From Pseudomonadota bacterium (GTDB lineage Bacteria > Pseudomonadota > Gammaproteobacteria > Steroidobacterales > Woeseiaceae): DNA of 64,000 bases. The notes under the pieces were generated by a model. It saw only the letters and a list, made by a program, of their open reading frames with translations. It did no database searches and had not been told where the DNA came from. The stretch is taken from the NCBI GenBank assembly GCA_022560695.1, contig JADFSP010000010.1, positions 1-64,000 on the forward strand. The letters are read 5' to 3'. Positions 33,415 to 42,243 of the stretch are shown here, piece after piece (the stretch's first letter is position 1; every line of letters begins with the position of its first letter). A program made the position numbers and the translations under genes.

Positions 33415-33993
33415 CTATTCTTCGGCTGCTTCGTCCGCCTCGGCGGCGACGATGACACAGGCCGGTCGCAATAATCGTCCGTTTAACGCGTAGCCCTTCT
33501 GCACGACCGTCAGAACAGAGCCTGGCTCGGCCTCAGTTGACGGCTGCACGCTGATTGCCTCATGAAATTCCGGATCGAACGGCTCCCCTTCCGGATCGAC
33601 CTCGCAGACGCCGAAGCGCTCCAGCGTCGCCGTCAGCAACTTAAGTGTTGCCAGGCTGCCCTTGACCAGGCTTTCGGCATCGGCAGTATCCGACGCGGCC
33701 AGGCCCATCTCCAGGCTGTCCTTGACGCCCAGCAACTCCCTGCACATCGTTTCCAGGGCATACTTGCGGGCATTTTCCACGTCGCGGGACGCGCGCTTGC
33801 GAATGTTCTCCACCTCGGCCGCCGCCCGCAGGTAACGGTCCCAGTTGTCGTCGGCCCTGGCCTGCAGCTCGACAAGAGCCGCATCCGCATCGTCACCCTC
33901 GGCCGGTGCATCGTCCGTGCCAGCCCCGGCTTCGGATTTTTCCTCGTCCGACCGCAACTCGGAACGTTTTGGCTGCCCACTCTTTGACATCAT
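33415..33993 (-). CDS. grpE: Nucleotide exchange factor GrpE
   Basis: A 192-residue cofactor that releases ADP from DnaK. The first 50 or so residues are acidic and disordered. A long helix follows (DDNWDRYLRAAAEVENIRKR), then the beta-domain with EGEPFDPEFHEAISV and VVQKGYALNGRLLRPA, the GrpE signature. It is 96 bases upstream of dnaK and downstream of hrcA, the typical heat-shock cluster order. Confidence 0.97.
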   Translation of the reverse strand: MMSKSGQPKRSELRSDEEKSEAGAGTDDAPAEGDDADAALVELQARADDNWDRYLRAAAEVENIRKRASRDVENARKYALETMCRELLGVKDSLEMGLAASDTADAESLVKGSLATLKLLTATLERFGVCEVDPEGEPFDPEFHEAISVQPSTEAEPGSVLTVVQKGYALNGRLLRPACVIVAAEADEAAEE

Positions 33994-34118
33994 GCTCCAC
34001 GCCGAACGCAGCTACCGGCACCGCGGTTATCCGACCAAAAGAAGTTCGGAGTGTGGTGGCTGCGCAGCAAATATCAAGAGCTACGGCGGACTTTTTCCGC
34101 GCTCGAAGCCCATGAGAT

Positions 34119-35177
34119 TCAGCTGAGCTGGTTCAGGGCCGAGCCCAGCAAGCGGGCCGTTATATCGACGATGGGAACGACCCGATCGTAGGCCATGCGG
34201 GTGGGTCCGATCACGCCGAGGACGCCGATCGTGTCGTCGTCAAGGTGATACGGCGCTGTCACGATGCTGCAGTCATCGAGAATCCGAAAACCGGACTCCT
34301 CACCGATGAACACCTGTACCCCGCTCGCATGGATGCTGCGATCCAGCAGATCGAGGAGCACGCGTTTTCTGGAAAATGCATCGAACAGCCGACGCAGAGT
34401 GTCGATATCGGACAGCTCGGCAAAATCCATGAGCTTGGTCTCGCCGGCGAGGAAGTATTCGCCCTCGGGCCGCGCGCTCTCGTCCAGTGCGGACTGCGCA
34501 ACAGCGACTATGTCATGCATTGCCTGGTTCATCGAGTTTTTAAGATTTTCGAGATCCTTTACGATGCGCGTGCGGACCTTGCGCAGGTCGACGCCGGCAT
34601 ATTGTTCATTGATGAAGTTGGCAGCCTGCTGAAGTTCGGAAGAGGAATATTCGCGGTCAACATGCAGAATCCGGTTTTGCACCTCACGATCGTTGATGAC
34701 GAGGATGACCAGTACGCGTTTTTCAGACAAGGGCAGAAACTCGATTTGCCTGAGCTTGGCATGCGGACCACGCGGCACTGTCACAACGCCGGCCAGGCTT
34801 GTGATGTCAGACAACATCTTGGATATCGAGCTGATCAGTGCGCCCGGATCGTCGTAATTATCGTGCAGTTGCGTCTGCAGCCTGCGCATATCGCCGTCTT
34901 TCGGCTGGCGATATCGCATCAGTGTATCGACGAACAGCCGATATCCCATCGGAGTCGGTATGCGTCCCGCGGATGTATGCGGTGCGGAGACGAGACCCAT
35001 GTCTTCGAGGTCCGACATGACATTGCGGATCGTCGCAGGACTGAGATCGAGGCCCGGATCCTTTGACAGCGTTCGCGATCCGACGGGCTGGCCATCCCGA
35101 ATATAGCGCTGGATCAGGATACGCAGCAGGTGCCGTGCGCGATCATTGGTCAGTTTACTGATTGTCTCTGCCACCAT
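34119..35177 (-). CDS. hrcA: Heat-inducible transcription repressor HrcA
   Basis: A 352-residue repressor that binds CIRCE operators and is kept active by GroE. The N-terminal winged helix contains QPVGSRTLSKDPGLDLSPATIRNVMSDLEDMGL, a standard HrcA pattern (here spanning about residues 35-67), followed by PHTSAGRIPT. The GAF-like and dimer domains follow to normal length. It heads the hrcA-grpE-dnaK-dnaJ cluster and is divergent from nadK. I see no CIRCE sequence beside it, so its operator may be elsewhere, for example at groESL. Confidence 0.97.
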   Translation of the reverse strand: MVAETISKLTNDRARHLLRILIQRYIRDGQPVGSRTLSKDPGLDLSPATIRNVMSDLEDMGLVSAPHTSAGRIPTPMGYRLFVDTLMRYRQPKDGDMRRLQTQLHDNYDDPGALISSISKMLSDITSLAGVVTVPRGPHAKLRQIEFLPLSEKRVLVILVINDREVQNRILHVDREYSSSELQQAANFINEQYAGVDLRKVRTRIVKDLENLKNSMNQAMHDIVAVAQSALDESARPEGEYFLAGETKLMDFAELSDIDTLRRLFDAFSRKRVLLDLLDRSIHASGVQVFIGEESGFRILDDCSIVTAPYHLDDDTIGVLGVIGPTRMAYDRVVPIVDITARLLGSALNQLS

Positions 35178-35212
35178 ATGCGAGAAACAAGGTGCAATTA
35201 AGTTGCTATGTT

Positions 35213-35268
35213 AGGGTACGCAGCACGCAAGTACTCCGTCAAGGGTTTGCAACAATTGTCTGGCAAAC
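35213..35268. promoter_or_regulatory. Divergent control region of hrcA and nadK
   Basis: On the minus strand TTGACG (35237-35242) and TACCCT (35213-35218), 18 bases apart, make a plausible sigma-70 promoter for hrcA. Just upstream, GTTTGC (35245-35250) and GCAAAC (35263-35268) are inverted arms around an ACAATTGT core and could bind a regulator. No inverted repeat of the CIRCE form is present. Confidence 0.35.
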
Positions 35269-35301
35269 AATCGTAAAAATACGAATTCGAATCACCGCAG
35301 C

Positions 35302-36201
35302 ATGGGCAATCATTTCAAAAAAATAGCGATCCTGGGTCGCGAGGGTGATCCTCGGGTTGCCGACCCGATGAAAGCGCTTGCGACGCATCTTACGGATACT
35401 GGCGTCGAGGTTCTGGTCGCCGAAACCATGTCGCTGAACCTCCGGGCGACCAAAATTGCGGAGTCCGCGCTGGCGGATCACGCCGACCTGATCATCGCGA
35501 TCGGCGGCGACGGCACTATGCTGTATGCAGGTAATCTGGCCAGAGACAAGGACGTGCCGCTGCTCGGCATCAACCGCGGCCGACTGGGCTTTCTTGCCGA
35601 CGTTACGCCCGATGAGATGCTCGCCAGCGTTGATCACGTGCTCGCCGGGAATTTTTCGCGTGAGTCGCGATTGCTGCTCGAGGCACGCCTGATCAGGGCA
35701 GACGGTCAGAACATCACGGCCGTCGCCCTCAATGATGTCGTGCTGCAGCGCCGTAAAACCGGCCGCATGGTTGATTTCGAAACCCGGGTTGCCGGCCGCT
35801 ACGTCAACACGCACTCGGGTGACGGGCTGATCGTTGCAACGCCGACAGGGTCAACCGCGTATGCGTTGAGCTGCGGTGGCCCGATTATCGAGCCGCAACT
35901 GGACGTCGTGGTCGTCGTACCTGTCTGCCCGCACACACTGACGGATCGGCCCATCGTCATTCCGGCAAGCCAGCCGATCGAGGTGCGTTTGCTCGAACGC
36001 GACGACACCAACGCTGAGATTTCCGTCGACGGGCATTCCATCGGCGCCATTTTTCCGAAAGACCGGCTGCTCATCAGTTCAGCAAGCAGTCGCATCACAT
36101 TAATACATCCGCCAGGATACGATTTCTATGGCACGCTGCGGTCCAAACTCTACTGGGGACAGGACAGCCGAACCCGCGATGACGATGCGAGGACCGAATA
36201 G
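35302..36201 (+). CDS. nadK: NAD kinase
   Basis: A 299-residue enzyme that phosphorylates NAD to NADP. The conserved GGDGTML motif is followed by GINRGRLGFLADV, and the second conserved site reads SGDGLIVATPTGSTAYALS. Length matches E. coli NadK (292). It is divergent from hrcA and followed after three bases by recN, the standard order in this class. Confidence 0.98.
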   Translation: MGNHFKKIAILGREGDPRVADPMKALATHLTDTGVEVLVAETMSLNLRATKIAESALADHADLIIAIGGDGTMLYAGNLARDKDVPLLGINRGRLGFLADVTPDEMLASVDHVLAGNFSRESRLLLEARLIRADGQNITAVALNDVVLQRRKTGRMVDFETRVAGRYVNTHSGDGLIVATPTGSTAYALSCGGPIIEPQLDVVVVVPVCPHTLTDRPIVIPASQPIEVRLLERDDTNAEISVDGHSIGAIFPKDRLLISSASSRITLIHPPGYDFYGTLRSKLYWGQDSRTRDDDARTE

Positions 36202-36204
36202 CCC

Positions 36205-37887
36205 GTGCTCGTAAGACTCCAAATCCGCAACTTTGCAATTGTCGATCAGATTGAGGCCGATCTGCAGCCGGGCATGACGGTGCTGACCGGAGAAACCGGC
36301 GCCGGCAAGTCGATCCTGGTCGACGCCCTGGGTTTGGTTCTCGGCGAGCGCGGCGGCGCTCAGCTCGTGCGCAGCGGCGCGAAACGCGCAGAGTTCAGCG
36401 CCGAATTTGACGTTTCCGCATTGAGTCACGTGCGCGGCTGGCTCGAAGAACAGGCGTTGGAGGACGAAGACGAATGCCTGGTTCGCAGGGTCATCAACGC
36501 CGACGGACGCTCACGCGCCTTCATCAATGGCAATGCCGTGCCGTTGCAGCAACTGAAGACACTGGGCGACATGCTCGTCGATATTCACGGACAGCGTTTT
36601 CACCAGTCGCTGGGGCGGCGCCCGGTGCAACGCGACCTGCTCGACCATTTTGGCGATCTTCTGCCGCAGCGGGAACAAACCGAGGCGGGCTATGAAGCCT
36701 GGTCGACATTGCGCGACCAGCTGCAGCGACTGCAAATGTCTGAAGCCGACCGTGTCTCCCGCCTGGACCTGCTGACATTCCAGCTCCAGGAACTGGAGAC
36801 GATGGATGTGCATGACGGCGAGATTGCGGTGCTGCAGGCGGAGCGTCAGCGGCTGGCCAATAGCGGGCGTCTGGCGGAGGGAGTCGTCGGCGCGCTGAAT
36901 CGTTTGTCGGACAATGACATCGGCAACGCAAACAATCTGCTTGCCGAGGCTGCGCGAACCATAGAAGGGCTGATCGAATACGACACCCAGCTCGGTGCCG
37001 TCGCCGAACTGCTCGAGGGGTCCGGAATTCAACTTGCCGAGGCCATCGACGCCTTGCGCCGTTACGGCGCGGCGCTCGACATGGATCCGCAACGGCGAGA
37101 CTGGGTCGAGGAGCGCCTCGCCGCGATGCAGGCCGTGGCGAGAAAGCACCGTGTATCGATCGAGGACCTGCCGGCGCAGCTCGAGAAACTGCGTGCAGAG
37201 CACGACGACCTGAGTCATGCCGAGGAACGCGGCAAGGAGCTGCAACAGCAAGTTCGATCTGCAGAGCAGCATTATCGAAAATCGGCCGGGGCATTGTCCG
37301 CAGGGCGCCGGAAATCGGCCAAGGTCTTCGCGGCCGCCGTAACAGACGCGATGGCCGGGCTGGGCATGCCCGGCGGCAAATTCAGTATTGCGATAGCAAC
37401 GCTTTCCGAAGACGACGCAAGGCCGTGGGGCATTGACGACATCGAGTTTCAGATCTGCGCGAACCCGGGGCAAGCGATGTTGCCGCTATCGCGCGTCGCG
37501 TCCGGCGGCGAATTGTCGCGCATGAGCCTCGCCATCCAGGCGGTGGGAAGCGACGGCAGCGCGATTCCGACAATGGTGTTCGATGAGGTCGACAGCGGCA
37601 TCGGCGGCGGCGTTGCCGAAATGGTTGGACGCAGACTGTGCGAGCTCGGCGAGCGTCGACAGGTTCTCAGCGTCACGCATCTGCCGCAAGTGGCCAGTCT
37701 TGCCGATCAGCACTTTCGCATCAGCAAGGTTACCGACGGCAAGACCACTCGAACCGGGTTACACGCTCTGAACAAGGAAGAGCGCATTGAGGAAATTGCG
37801 CGCATGCTCGGCGGCGTCCAAATCACCCAAAAGACCCTCGAGCATGCTGCAGAGATGCTTGCGCACGCACCCAAGAAACGCGCCTGA
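36205..37887 (+). CDS. recN: DNA repair protein RecN
   Basis: A 560-residue SMC-like ATPase that acts in double-strand-break repair. The Walker A motif is GETGAGKSILVDAL near the N-terminus. The long middle section is coiled coil, and the C-terminal ATPase half has SRVASGGELSRMSLAIQ and MVFDEVDSGIGG. It starts at GTG 36205, three bases after nadK, so coupling is likely. No LexA box is visible at its own start; SOS control, if any, would act before nadK. Confidence 0.98.
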   Translation: MLVRLQIRNFAIVDQIEADLQPGMTVLTGETGAGKSILVDALGLVLGERGGAQLVRSGAKRAEFSAEFDVSALSHVRGWLEEQALEDEDECLVRRVINADGRSRAFINGNAVPLQQLKTLGDMLVDIHGQRFHQSLGRRPVQRDLLDHFGDLLPQREQTEAGYEAWSTLRDQLQRLQMSEADRVSRLDLLTFQLQELETMDVHDGEIAVLQAERQRLANSGRLAEGVVGALNRLSDNDIGNANNLLAEAARTIEGLIEYDTQLGAVAELLEGSGIQLAEAIDALRRYGAALDMDPQRRDWVEERLAAMQAVARKHRVSIEDLPAQLEKLRAEHDDLSHAEERGKELQQQVRSAEQHYRKSAGALSAGRRKSAKVFAAAVTDAMAGLGMPGGKFSIAIATLSEDDARPWGIDDIEFQICANPGQAMLPLSRVASGGELSRMSLAIQAVGSDGSAIPTMVFDEVDSGIGGGVAEMVGRRLCELGERRQVLSVTHLPQVASLADQHFRISKVTDGKTTRTGLHALNKEERIEEIARMLGGVQITQKTLEHAAEMLAHAPKKRA

Positions 37888-38307
37888 TCAGTCCTTGTCC
37901 GCAGGCTTCAGCGGCCGAACGTACAAGACCAGTTTGTGATCCAGTAATCTGTAGCCTTTTTCGCTCGCCACCTCACGCTGCAGGCGCTCGATGTCTTCGC
38001 TACAAAACTCGATGACGTCGCCGGTCTCGACACACACCATGTGGTCGTGGTGCCCGCTGTCATCGAGTTCGAACACGGAGTGGCCGCCTTCGAAATTGTG
38101 CCGCGTTACGAGTCCGGCCGATTCGAACTGCGTCAAGACTCGATAGACGGTCGCGAGTCCGATTTCTTCGCCGGAGTCCAGCAGATCCTTGTAAATTTCT
38201 TCGGCACTCCGGTGGCGCCGAGAGGAACTCTCGAGGATCTCGAGAATCTTGAGACGGGGCAGCGTGACTTTCAGGCCGGCTTTGCGTAATTCCTGACGTT
38301 GCTCCAT
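37888..38307 (-). CDS. fur: Ferric uptake regulator Fur
   Basis: A 139-residue iron-responsive repressor. The winged helix is in the first half (ATVYRVLTQFESAGLVTRHNFEGG), and the metal site HHDHMVCVETGDVIEF follows. The usual structural-zinc CXXC of E. coli Fur is missing: one Cys of the first pair remains and the second pair is absent, as in Pseudomonas-type Fur. The start is ATG 38307 (MEQRQELRKAGLK). It is divergent from bamE and convergent with recN, whose stop abuts its stop. Confidence 0.96.
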   Translation of the reverse strand: MEQRQELRKAGLKVTLPRLKILEILESSSRRHRSAEEIYKDLLDSGEEIGLATVYRVLTQFESAGLVTRHNFEGGHSVFELDDSGHHDHMVCVETGDVIEFCSEDIERLQREVASEKGYRLLDHKLVLYVRPLKPADKD

Positions 38308-38472
38308 GTGCTGGGTACCTGGTTGGGGAACCTGCCGCGCGGCTATCGTGTCGCTGGGCAAGAAGGTATGATTCGCCCCTATTATGACGCAGTAGACGGT
38401 CTGGCTCTAGCGGCACGGCGATTTGTGCTCAGGAACCAAAGCGATTTTCGAACATCACAAGCATTGGAGCCC

Positions 38473-38799
38473 ATGCAAAAACTACCCGCAGTCATTCTCG
38501 TCGCCGCCCTCCTCACCGTCATCTCCGGTTGTGTATTTCGCGCCAACATTTCACAGGGAAACCTGATCGAACAGGACGACCTCGACCAAATCGAAGTGGG
38601 CATGACCAGAAAACAAATCCGTTTTCTGCTTGGCACACCGATGATTGACGACCCTTTTCACAAGAATCGTTGGGACTACATCTACTACCTCAAAGTCGGT
38701 CGCAAGGGCACGGTCGCGAAGCGCTGGGTATCCGTTATATTTGCCGACGACAAGGTCGATGAAATCTACAAGGATCTGGAACTCGACCCGGACTTGTAA
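38473..38799 (+). CDS. bamE: Outer membrane assembly lipoprotein BamE (SmpA/OmlA)
   Basis: A 108-residue outer-membrane lipoprotein of the BAM complex. The signal peptide ends at the lipobox ISGC (Cys near 20). The SmpA/OmlA fold follows: EVGMTRKQIRFLLGTPMID and NRWDYIYYLK. The start is ATG 38473 with GGAG six bases before it. The fur-bamE divergent pair is conserved in gammaproteobacteria. The gene is convergent with rnfH, and a GC hairpin (38801-38817) lies just after its stop. Confidence 0.96.
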   Translation: MQKLPAVILVAALLTVISGCVFRANISQGNLIEQDDLDQIEVGMTRKQIRFLLGTPMIDDPFHKNRWDYIYYLKVGRKGTVAKRWVSVIFADDKVDEIYKDLELDPDL

Positions 38800-38800
38800 C

Positions 38801-38817
38801 AGGCGCCCGGTGCGCCT
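38801..38817. terminator. Hairpin after bamE without a T tail
   Basis: AGGCGC and GCGCCT form a perfect six-pair stem around CCGGT directly after the bamE stop, between convergent genes. There is no T run, so it is at best a weak terminator or an RNA-stabilising stem. Confidence 0.3.
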
Positions 38818-38861
38818 CGATCTGCGGCCCGAGCCGTTCGACCCGGCAACTCGCCGGACCG

Positions 38862-39170
38862 CTAGTCTTTTGTCGATTGCCCCATCGTTCGACCGGACAA
38901 AGCCAGATGGCGGCGCGCCTCGCGCGGATCAATTTTAAGCGGCCGGTAAATTTCGATGCGGTCACCGTCGCGTACTTTGTAGTCATGTTCCACGGGACGG
39001 CCCCAGACGCCAAGTTTGAAGTTGCTGAGATCCTGGCCCGCAAACTTGTCCGCAATGCCTGAGTCCGCAACGACGCTAATTGCCGTTGCCCCCGAATCGA
39101 CCTCGAGCGTCAGCAGCAACTGCTCGTCAGGCAGCGCGAATACGACTTCGACCGACAATGTATCAGGCAT
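38862..39170 (-). CDS. rnfH: RnfH family ubiquitin-fold protein
   Basis: A 102-residue protein of the RnfH/UPF0125 family with a beta-grasp fold. The start MPDTLSVEVVFALPDEQ and the later DGDRIEIYRPLKIDPREARR match the family closely. I use ATG 39170, which has GGAG six bases upstream; an ATG at 39191 also has a good ribosome site. It overlaps the end of ratA, the usual partner (ratA-rnfH, with smpB nearby). In bacteria its biochemical role is unclear. Confidence 0.93.
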   Translation of the reverse strand: MPDTLSVEVVFALPDEQLLLTLEVDSGATAISVVADSGIADKFAGQDLSNFKLGVWGRPVEHDYKVRDGDRIEIYRPLKIDPREARRHLALSGRTMGQSTKD

Positions 39171-39615
39171 CGCGGTCTCCGCAATCGCCATAGATTTCTC
39201 CGGCCCTGCGAGTGAATGAATCGACCAGCGAATTGCAGATCTCCTCAAAGAACGGCCCAAGCAGTGCATCAGTGATTCGGTTCTCAAGTTCGAACTCGAG
39301 TTCCAGCGATACCTTGCAGCCCGAGACCCCCAGATCGGCAAATCGCCACCCGCCGGCGAGGTGTCGAAACGGTCCGTCAATCAGCGCCAAATCGATGGCC
39401 TCGTTCGCGCGCAGCGTATTGCGGGTCTTGAATCGCCGGCGCAAACCGGTCCGCTGCAGCTCCAATGTTGCCTCGACGATATCCGCCTCGCGCAGGTGTA
39501 CGACGGCATCGCTGCACCATGCAAGGAATTCCGGATACGCCTCAATATTGTCAACCAGCACAAACATCTGGCTGGCCGAATATGGAACCAATGCACTGCG
39601 TTTGACGTTACGCAT
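39163..39615 (-). CDS. ratA: RatA family START-domain protein
   Basis: A 150-residue protein of the polyketide-cyclase/START fold, homologous to E. coli RatA and related to the yeast coenzyme Q-binding protein Coq10. The family start is plain: VKRSALVPYSASQMFVLVDN, followed by YPEFLAWC and later DGPFRHLAGGWRF. E. coli RatA has been reported to interfere with ribosome-subunit joining, but a lipid or quinone role is equally likely. It overlaps rnfH and lies 32 bases from the symporter gene upstream on the same strand. Confidence 0.92.
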   Translation of the reverse strand: MRNVKRSALVPYSASQMFVLVDNIEAYPEFLAWCSDAVVHLREADIVEATLELQRTGLRRRFKTRNTLRANEAIDLALIDGPFRHLAGGWRFADLGVSGCKVSLELEFELENRITDALLGPFFEEICNSLVDSFTRRAGEIYGDCGDRDA

Positions 39616-39647
39616 GGCTTGCAGCCGTGCTGCGATCTAGTCGCTGC

Positions 39648-41039
39648 TCACGACAACTCCGGCAGCAATCCGATTGCTTTCAGGAATACAAACATGATGC
39701 CGATCGGCGCGACGTAGCGGACCAGGACACGCCACAGCTTGTAGATCGAGCCTGAGCCACCGAGCTCTTCCGCCGTCGAATTTCGGCACATGATCCACCC
39801 GGCAAACACGGCGATGAGCACGCCGCCCAGAGGCAACATGATATTGCTGGTGACGTATTCGATATTGTCGAAGATTGTGCCCCTGTAAATGGTGAAGTCG
39901 GCGAGAACGTTAAATGACAGGACAGAGCCGAGCCCGATCGCCCAGATCGACAGCCCCGTGATGACGGCCGCCTGGGCCCGGGTCCGATTGAGGTGCTCAA
40001 CAAGCCAGGCCACCGCAGGCTCCATGAGCCCGATCGCCGACGTCCACGCCGCGAAAGACAACAGCACAAAAAACACCGTGGAGAAAAATGCGCCGCCGGG
40101 CATCTGGCCAAGCGCGAGCGGCAGCGTATGAAATACGAGTCCCGGACCCTCGGCGGGGTCCAGCTGATTCGCGAATACCAGCGGAAAAATTATGAGGCCC
40201 GCAAGAATTGCAATCATCGTATCAGCCACGACGACCGCGCCCGACGCTACGATGATAGAGGTCTCCTCCGGCAGGTATGCGCCATAGGCCATGATTGCCC
40301 CCATGGCGATCGACAGCGTGAAGAACGCCTGACCCATCGCGATTAACACACTGTCCCAAGTCAGCTTGCTGAAGTCCGGCGTAAACAGGAACGCGAGACC
40401 CTCACTGAAATTGCCGGATGTTAGCGAGTAACCGAGCAACACCAGCATCATCAGCAACAATGCCGGGACCATGAATCGGACGGCTTGCTCCAGGCCCCGC
40501 TGCACGCCGCGCGCGACAACGAATGTCGTCAAGCCCATGAACAGCATGTGGCATAAGGTCACGAGACGCCAGTCGCCGATGAAGGCGCTGAATTGCGCAC
40601 CGACGCCTTCTGCCTCGGCTCCGGCGAACACGCCGGCTGCACTCTTGACGATGTAGGCCAGCGTCCAACCACCGATCACGCTGTAGTAAGACAGAATCAG
40701 GATGCCGGCCAGAACACCCATGCCACCGACCCACTGCCAGTGGCGTGAGCTGCCCTCTTCGCGGCCCAGCAGCGCCATCGTCGCGATCGGATTGCGGCGC
40801 CCTCGCCGGCCGATCAGGATTTCGGACATCATGACCGGCATCCCGATCAGCACGACGCAAAACAGGTAGACGAGGACGAATGCCCCACCACCATTTTGTC
40901 CCGCGATGTACGGAAATTTCCAGATATTGCCGAGGCCAACGGCAGAACCCGTGACAGCGAGAATGAAGGCCATTCTCGACGACCAATGACCATGCAGCGA
41001 AGTTCGTTTTGCCGGTTCGGAATCCTGATTGCCAAGCAT
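39648..41039 (-). CDS. Sodium-dependent transporter (SNF/NSS family)
   Basis: A 463-residue membrane protein of the neurotransmitter:sodium symporter family (LeuT-like). The first helix has the signature AVTGSAVGLGNIWKFPYIAGQNGGG, here including the unwound Na-binding segment. About 12 hydrophobic segments follow, with SIAMGAIMAYGAYLPEE near helix 6. These transporters usually move amino acids or related compounds with sodium; the substrate cannot be told from sequence. It stands between ratA and smpB in a place where many relatives have no gene, so it may be an insertion in this lineage. Confidence 0.92.
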   Translation of the reverse strand: MLGNQDSEPAKRTSLHGHWSSRMAFILAVTGSAVGLGNIWKFPYIAGQNGGGAFVLVYLFCVVLIGMPVMMSEILIGRRGRRNPIATMALLGREEGSSRHWQWVGGMGVLAGILILSYYSVIGGWTLAYIVKSAAGVFAGAEAEGVGAQFSAFIGDWRLVTLCHMLFMGLTTFVVARGVQRGLEQAVRFMVPALLLMMLVLLGYSLTSGNFSEGLAFLFTPDFSKLTWDSVLIAMGQAFFTLSIAMGAIMAYGAYLPEETSIIVASGAVVVADTMIAILAGLIIFPLVFANQLDPAEGPGLVFHTLPLALGQMPGGAFFSTVFFVLLSFAAWTSAIGLMEPAVAWLVEHLNRTRAQAAVITGLSIWAIGLGSVLSFNVLADFTIYRGTIFDNIEYVTSNIMLPLGGVLIAVFAGWIMCRNSTAEELGGSGSIYKLWRVLVRYVAPIGIMFVFLKAIGLLPELS

Positions 41040-41154
41040 TATTTTTCTCTAAGGGCAGCGAATGCCGCGATTCTTATACAAATTTCGCAACGTGACAACA
41101 ACACTTCGTTAACTCTCAGCCACGAAAACCGGCTCGATCGTCGATATAAAACCG

Positions 41155-41160
41155 TATAAT
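41155..41160 (+). promoter_or_regulatory. -10 element of the smpB promoter
   Basis: A perfect TATAAT lies 35 bases before the smpB start. The hexamer 17 bases upstream (GCTCGA) is a poor -35, so only the -10 is certain. Confidence 0.45.
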
Positions 41161-41195
41161 CGCCGGCCCTCGAAGCCCAATCTCGTTATCGTCTC

Positions 41196-41669
41196 ATGAG
41201 CCGGAAAAGCGGAAAAAAGCCTTTTGCCAAAGTCATTGCCGTGAATCGGAAGGCACGTCACGACTACTTCATCGAGGACAGCTTCGAGGCAGGCTTGTCA
41301 CTTGAGGGCTGGGAAGCCAAGTGTCTGCGGGCAGGCCGAGCCCAACTCACGGAAAGCTACGTACACGTCAAGAACGGCGAGGCATGGCTCCTGGGGGCGC
41401 ACTTTTCGCCGCTGCCAACGGCCTCAACCCACGTTGACGCGGATCCAACGCGGACCCGAAAGCTGTTGCTACACCGTAACGAACTGGATCGCCTGGTCGG
41501 CGCCGTGGAACGCAAGGGATACACGCTCGTGCCGCTCGACCTGCACTGGAGCAAGGGTCGCGCGAAACTTCAGGTCGGTCTGGCAAAAGGCAAAAAACAG
41601 CACGACAAGCGCGCGGCGAGCAAGGATCGGGACTGGCAGCGGCAAAAAGCACGAATCTTAAAACGTTAG
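41196..41669 (+). CDS. smpB: SsrA-binding protein SmpB
   Basis: A 157-residue partner of tmRNA in rescue of stalled ribosomes. Family motifs are clear: [39 protein letters not shown] and the C-terminal [19 protein letters not shown], a basic tail that enters the mRNA channel. Length equals other SmpB proteins. It lies 137 bases upstream of ssrA on the same strand, so the two partners are neighbours. Confidence 0.98.
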   Translation: MSRKSGKKPFAKVIAVNRKARHDYFIEDSFEAGLSLEGWEAKCLRAGRAQLTESYVHVKNGEAWLLGAHFSPLPTASTHVDADPTRTRKLLLHRNELDRLVGAVERKGYTLVPLDLHWSKGRAKLQVGLAKGKKQHDKRAASKDRDWQRQKARILKR

Positions 41670-41767
41670 CGTTATATATCAATATATTACAGACCTTTAT
41701 TAAAGTAATTTATTCATTGCAGTTGCGCGCCCGACCGGATCAGGGCGCCGGCATGTGCGCCCGTACA

Positions 41768-41795
41768 TTGAATTGCGCCAGTTTGCCCCTAAACT
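41768..41795 (+). promoter_or_regulatory. Sigma-70 promoter of ssrA
   Basis: TTGAAT (41768-41773), 16 bases, then TAAACT (41790-41795), ending 11 bases before the mature tmRNA 5' end at 41807. The strength and place are right for a strong stable-RNA promoter. Confidence 0.6.
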
Positions 41796-41806
41796 AGACC
41801 GACCAA

Positions 41807-42168
41807 GGGGGTGACCTGGCTTCGACGTGGGTCGCGAACCTTCGAGTGCATGCCGAGGGACAGATTACCTCGTAAATCCAACTGTAAAACCTATAGTTGC
41901 CAACGACGACAACTACGCACTAGCTGCTTAAAAACCAGCCTTGTGCCCTCTGCCCGGATCGTGCCTGTGCGTTCGGAACCCAGGGGTCGACTTCACAGGA
42001 CCGCTGTTGAGGCTTGTTCAGGGTCGCAGCAGCCAGACATTCACTGAACTGGTTATGAGTTTTCCCTGCCCGTCGGGTAGCCCGTAACGAGATTAAAGAC
42101 GGTATAAGCATGTAGACCTCGAAGCAGAGGACTTGCGGACGCGAGTTCGATTCTCGCCACCTCCACCA
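41807..42168 (+). ncRNA. ssrA: Transfer-messenger RNA (tmRNA)
   Basis: A 362-base tmRNA. The 5' end GGGGGTG pairs with CACCTCC before the encoded 3' ACCA. The T-arm GCGAGTTCGATTCTCGC is near the 3' end. The tag frame runs from 41899 to 41931 and encodes ANDDNYALAA followed by TAA, a common gammaproteobacterial tag that targets stalled products for proteolysis. The tRNA-like end is intact despite a second copy of the same 3' sequence about 165 bases downstream. A terminator follows at 42178. Confidence 0.97.
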
Positions 42169-42177
42169 AACAACAAT

Positions 42178-42202
42178 GCCGCCCTTCGGGGCGGCGTTTT
42201 TG
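42178..42202 (+). terminator. Intrinsic terminator of ssrA
   Basis: GCCGCCC (42178-42184) and GGGCGGC (42189-42195) form a seven-pair stem with a TTCG tetraloop, followed by GTTTTTG. It starts nine bases after the tmRNA 3' end. Confidence 0.85.
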
Positions 42203-42243
42203 TTTGTGGAGTGGTGCAGATGAGACTCGCGTCTAGAGTTCAC

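Noticed and set aside
33994..34118. Sigma-32 promoter before grpE
   Set aside because: CTTGAT followed after 14 bases by CACCACAC is only a weak match; too poor to list.
37888..38307. Fur called as defective because it lacks the CXXC pairs
   Set aside because: Pseudomonas-type Fur also lacks them and is active; the main metal site is intact.
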